Below, one piece after another: positions 61,688 through 64,000 of a DNA stretch of 64,000 nt. Both the position numbers and the translations under genes were made by a program. The stretch is from positions 2,294,001-2,358,000 of the forward strand of contig NZ_CP119573.1 of NCBI RefSeq assembly GCF_029278605.1, read 5' to 3'. How positions within the stretch are numbered: the stretch's first letter is position 1; each line of letters begins with the position of its first letter. The DNA is from Cupriavidus sp. WKF15 (GTDB lineage Bacteria; Pseudomonadota; Gammaproteobacteria; Burkholderiales; Burkholderiaceae). The notes under the pieces were generated by a model that was not told the origin of the DNA, ran no database searches, and worked only from the letters and a program-made list of their open reading frames with translations.

Positions 61688-63193
61688 TTACCAGAACCCC
61701 AGGATCTTCCACCAGACGCCACCCACCACGGTGAAGATGATCAGTTCCAGCACGCACATCACCGCACCGGCCCGCCACCACTGCCCCAGCGTCGCATAGC
61801 CGCTGCCGAAGATGATCGGCGATGTGCCGGTGGCGTAGTGGGTCAGCGTCATCATGATCGCGGAGCCGGCCGCCATCATCAGCATGAACGGCGGGACATA
61901 GGGTGGCGGGATCAACTGCACGCCCACGGTAAGAAAGGCCAGCATCATCGCGCTGATATGTGCGGTCGTACTCGCGAACAGGTAGTGGGAAAACACGAAC
62001 GCCAGCACCAGTACGGCGGCTGTCGGGAGCCAGCCCACGCCACTGGCGACGATGGCATCGCGCATATTGGTCGAGAACCAGGCAATCACGCCAAGCTTGT
62101 TGAGCTGCTCGGCGAGCATCACCAGGGCGCCGAACCAGATCAGGGTGTCCCAGGCGCTCTTTTCCGATAAGACGTCGTCCCAGTCGAGCGTGCCTGTAAT
62201 GATCAATGCGAACAGGCCGAGAAAGGCGACCACGGTCGGGTCGAGCGTGTATGCCGGGCCAAGGATCATCGCCGGCACGTTGGCCCACAACACCAGCATC
62301 ATGGCGAAGACCCCCATCATGACCCGCTCCTGGCCGCTGAGCGGGCCCATGCGGGCCAGTTCGCCTTTGGCATAGTCGACCGCGTTGGGCGTCGCCTTCA
62401 ACTCCGGCGGGCAAAGCACGTAAATGACAAGTGGCATCACAAACAGGCAGAGCAGGCCGGGCAGGAGCATGCATAGCGCCCAGGTGGTCCAGCTCAGGTG
62501 CAGCGACTGCCCGCTGGCCTTGGCCACATAGTCCACGACCAGCGGGTTCGGCGCGGTGGCTGTCACGAACATGGCCGAGGTGATCGGGTTGGCGTGGTAG
62601 TTGACCAGTGCCAGGTAGGTGCCGACCTTGCCCTGTGTCCCCTTGGCCGGATCGGAGTCGAAGGCCCCGGCGATCGAGCGCATGATCGGATGCACGATGC
62701 CGCCGCCGCGCGCGGTGTTGCTGGGGGTGAATGGTGCCAGCACCAGCTCGCAGATCGCGAGCCCATAACCGATGCCAATCGTGCGCTTGCCCAATAGCTC
62801 GATGAACATCAGGCCGATGCGATTGCCCAGCCCGGTCTTCTTCAGCCCGCGCGAGATCAGGATCGCCACAACGATCAGCCAGATCAGCGGATTCGAGAAA
62901 CTGCTGAGGGCATCGGCAATGGCACCTTTGGACGAGTTCGAGGTCACCTGCGCCAGCGACACGATCACGATCGCCATCATTGCCATGACGCCAATCGGCA
63001 TCACCTTGAGAATGATGGCGACGATCGTGGTCAGGAAGATTGCCACCAGGTCCCAGGCGTCGGCCTTCAGGCCAGCCGGCGGGGGTATCAGCAGCAGCGT
63101 GACCAGCACGACTGTACTGATGATGGCCGGCGTCAGCCGGAACGGCACCACCGACATGAAATAGCGATAGATCGCCACGATCTTTGCGAGCAT
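61688..63193 (-). CDS. DASS-family dicarboxylate/sulfate transporter (CitT-like)
   Basis: A 501-residue membrane protein of the divalent anion:sodium symporter family with about 12 membrane spans. VLAPFTPSNTARGGGIVHPI is the first SNT motif and conserved tail, TATAPNPLVVDY the adjacent motif, and ASTTAHISAMMLAFL plus ATGTSPIIFGSGY supply the second half. This set is typical of the 2-oxoglutarate/malate, citrate or tartrate exchangers (SodiT1, CitT, TtdT). GAGGAG lies 10 bases before the ATG at 63193. Convergent with mdtP. The exact substrate is not known. Confidence 0.9.
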   Translation of the reverse strand: MLAKIVAIYRYFMSVVPFRLTPAIISTVVLVTLLLIPPPAGLKADAWDLVAIFLTTIVAIILKVMPIGVMAMMAIVIVSLAQVTSNSSKGAIADALSSFSNPLIWLIVVAILISRGLKKTGLGNRIGLMFIELLGKRTIGIGYGLAICELVLAPFTPSNTARGGGIVHPIMRSIAGAFDSDPAKGTQGKVGTYLALVNYHANPITSAMFVTATAPNPLVVDYVAKASGQSLHLSWTTWALCMLLPGLLCLFVMPLVIYVLCPPELKATPNAVDYAKGELARMGPLSGQERVMMGVFAMMLVLWANVPAMILGPAYTLDPTVVAFLGLFALIITGTLDWDDVLSEKSAWDTLIWFGALVMLAEQLNKLGVIAWFSTNMRDAIVASGVGWLPTAAVLVLAFVFSHYLFASTTAHISAMMLAFLTVGVQLIPPPYVPPFMLMMAAGSAIMMTLTHYATGTSPIIFGSGYATLGQWWRAGAVMCVLELIIFTVVGGVWWKILGFW

Positions 63194-63419
63194 CTGTGAA
63201 GCTCCTCTAAAAGGAGATCGGGGATAAAAGCCAGCCGAAGTCCCGCGCCACTCGAGGCGCACCGAGCGCCCCCCCGCGACGTAGCACTCTTCCAAAGTCA
63301 GGGTGACCGATGTGCCTCGCGAGCAGAAGTGAATCTTTTCGAGGGGAATGTGAAAAGATTACGAGGACCCGACTTTTGGCGACGCGTTGTCAGGTCAGGC
63401 CATCTGGGCCATGGCACCC
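63194..63419. other. Promoter region of the DASS transporter
   Basis: 226 bp with no gene. The segment GAATCTTTTCGAGG at 63331-63344 and GTGAAAAGATTACGAG at 63349-63364 is AT-rich and probably regulatory. Confidence 0.35.
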
Positions 63420-63998
63420 CTACCGCAGGCCGAGCGTGAACGGCAGCAACAGTGCGTTCAGGAACAGCAGGCCATACGTAATCATCACGACCGGCGGAAT
63501 CTGCCGGCGCTGCGCGATCCCGGCCGCCCGGGGCACAGCACGCCTGCGGTTCCATATGTAGCCCGTTCCCACGCCCAGGACGGCAAGCCCCGATACCAGG
63601 CTTTCCACGAGCAACAGCGCCGGCCAGGCCTTCACGCGACGCTCGGGCGTGCCACTGAATACAGGCAGCGCGGCGGCGTTTGCGTCAGGCAAGCCTCCCT
63701 GCCAGGTCGCGGCGGATACCGCCGGAGCCGCTGGAGCCGCTGGAGCCGCTGGAGCCGCTGGAGCCGCTGGAGCCGCTGGAGCCGCTGGAGCGGCCGTGGC
63801 GGCGAATACCACCGGACCAGCGGCTGCCAGCCCCGGCGCGGAGCCGGGCGCATCGCGCAATGCGGTCCTCCCCTGCGACGGCATGGCGCGCGCAGGCGCG
63901 GGCGCGGGTGCCCTCGATGCCGCCACATGATTTGCCGCGCCCGGGCTCTCCGTTACGCCCTGTCGGGCCATGGCCGGCCTGGCCGGCGTTTTCGGCAT
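63420..63998 (-). CDS. Protein with Ala-Pro tandem repeat and two membrane helices, possibly truncated by window
   Basis: A 192-residue frame that starts near the window edge, so its true start may lie outside. The first 65 residues are low-complexity and Ala/Pro-rich; residues about 67-90 are an Ala-Ala-Pro repeat; the C-terminal 90 residues hold two membrane helices (ALLLVESLVSGLAVLGVGTG and VVMITYGLLFLNALLLPFTL) around an Arg-rich loop. No family is recognised. The layout suggests a membrane-anchored protein with an extended proline-rich stalk. Confidence 0.55.
   Translation of the reverse strand: MPKTPARPAMARQGVTESPGAANHVAASRAPAPAPARAMPSQGRTALRDAPGSAPGLAAAGPVVFAATAAPAAPAAPAAPAAPAAPAAPAAPAVSAATWQGGLPDANAAALPVFSGTPERRVKAWPALLLVESLVSGLAVLGVGTGYIWNRRRAVPRAAGIAQRRQIPPVVMITYGLLFLNALLLPFTLGLR
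63724..63790. repeat. 9-bp tandem repeat (about 7.4 units)
   Basis: GGAGCCGCT is repeated about seven and a half times without change. On the coding minus strand it encodes Ala-Ala-Pro units. Such repeats vary in copy number by slippage, always in frame because the unit is 9 bp. Confidence 0.9.
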
Positions 63999-64000
63999 GG

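Noticed and set aside
63724..63790. Possible CRISPR array
   Set aside because: The units are contiguous 9-bp repeats with no spacers and lie inside a coding frame.

Overview
The window is GC-rich DNA that looks like a Cupriavidus/Ralstonia-type betaproteobacterium (family Burkholderiaceae). This is inferred from the base composition, a phasin gene, a ceoR/llpE/ceoAB-opcM-type efflux locus and many Burkholderiaceae-style small envelope genes. No tRNA, rRNA or CRISPR array was seen.

Left chromosomal arm (1-13355): the start of an acyl-CoA synthetase, a Crp/Fnr regulator, an AraC-like protein, a small DMT transporter, an MFS remnant, a short membrane protein, a DUF2501 protein, a VOC protein, an old yellow enzyme, a DHA2-type MFS exporter, a divergent SDR/TetR pair, another MFS carrier, a CDP-alcohol phosphatidyltransferase, an ABM-domain protein, and the 5' half of an ExeM/NucH-type extracellular nuclease gene.

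Genomic island (13356-37471, 24,116 bp): it sits inside the nuclease gene. It has TGT...ACA ends, imperfect terminal inverted repeats, further internal copies of a TTTGTCAAA-type site, and a perfect 8-bp duplication (TACGCGCC) on each side. Removing the island and one duplication copy restores one 650-residue nuclease reading frame. The left third is a graveyard of nested mobile debris: an AIPR-family remnant, a 33-bp inverted-repeat element, tyrosine-recombinase and IS91 fragments, and a Tn3-family tnpA fragment interrupted by an IS630-family element in a TA site. RHS toxin tails with immunity genes follow. The middle holds two very large paralogues sharing a VWA core: one carries an N-terminal lysyl-oxidase-like domain, the other an N-terminal tyrosinase domain. 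Next come decayed small genes, an ankyrin protein and a DUF900 hydrolase lipoprotein. The right third holds a low-GC three-gene operon that reads as a RiPP pathway: a 79-residue precursor candidate with a CNCGLTGFD motif, a DUF692/MNIO enzyme and a partner protein. Last is a lone TniQ/TnsD-like protein. No tnsA, tnsB or tnsC is visible, so the element seems non-autonomous.

Right chromosomal arm (37480-64000): the 3' half of the nuclease gene with a GlyGly-CTERM-like tail, DUF2127, PEBP and SRPBCC proteins, the ceoR/llpE/ceoA/ceoB/opcM-type RND efflux locus, a Cu-Zn superoxide dismutase, MscS and DnaJ-domain proteins, a PLP-dependent ammonia-lyase, two envelope proteins, a phasin, a ytcA-mdtNOP-type efflux operon, a DASS-family carboxylate transporter and a protein with an Ala-Pro tandem repeat. 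The most interesting material is the island: its unusual ends, the MNIO operon, and the copper-enzyme/VWA pair.
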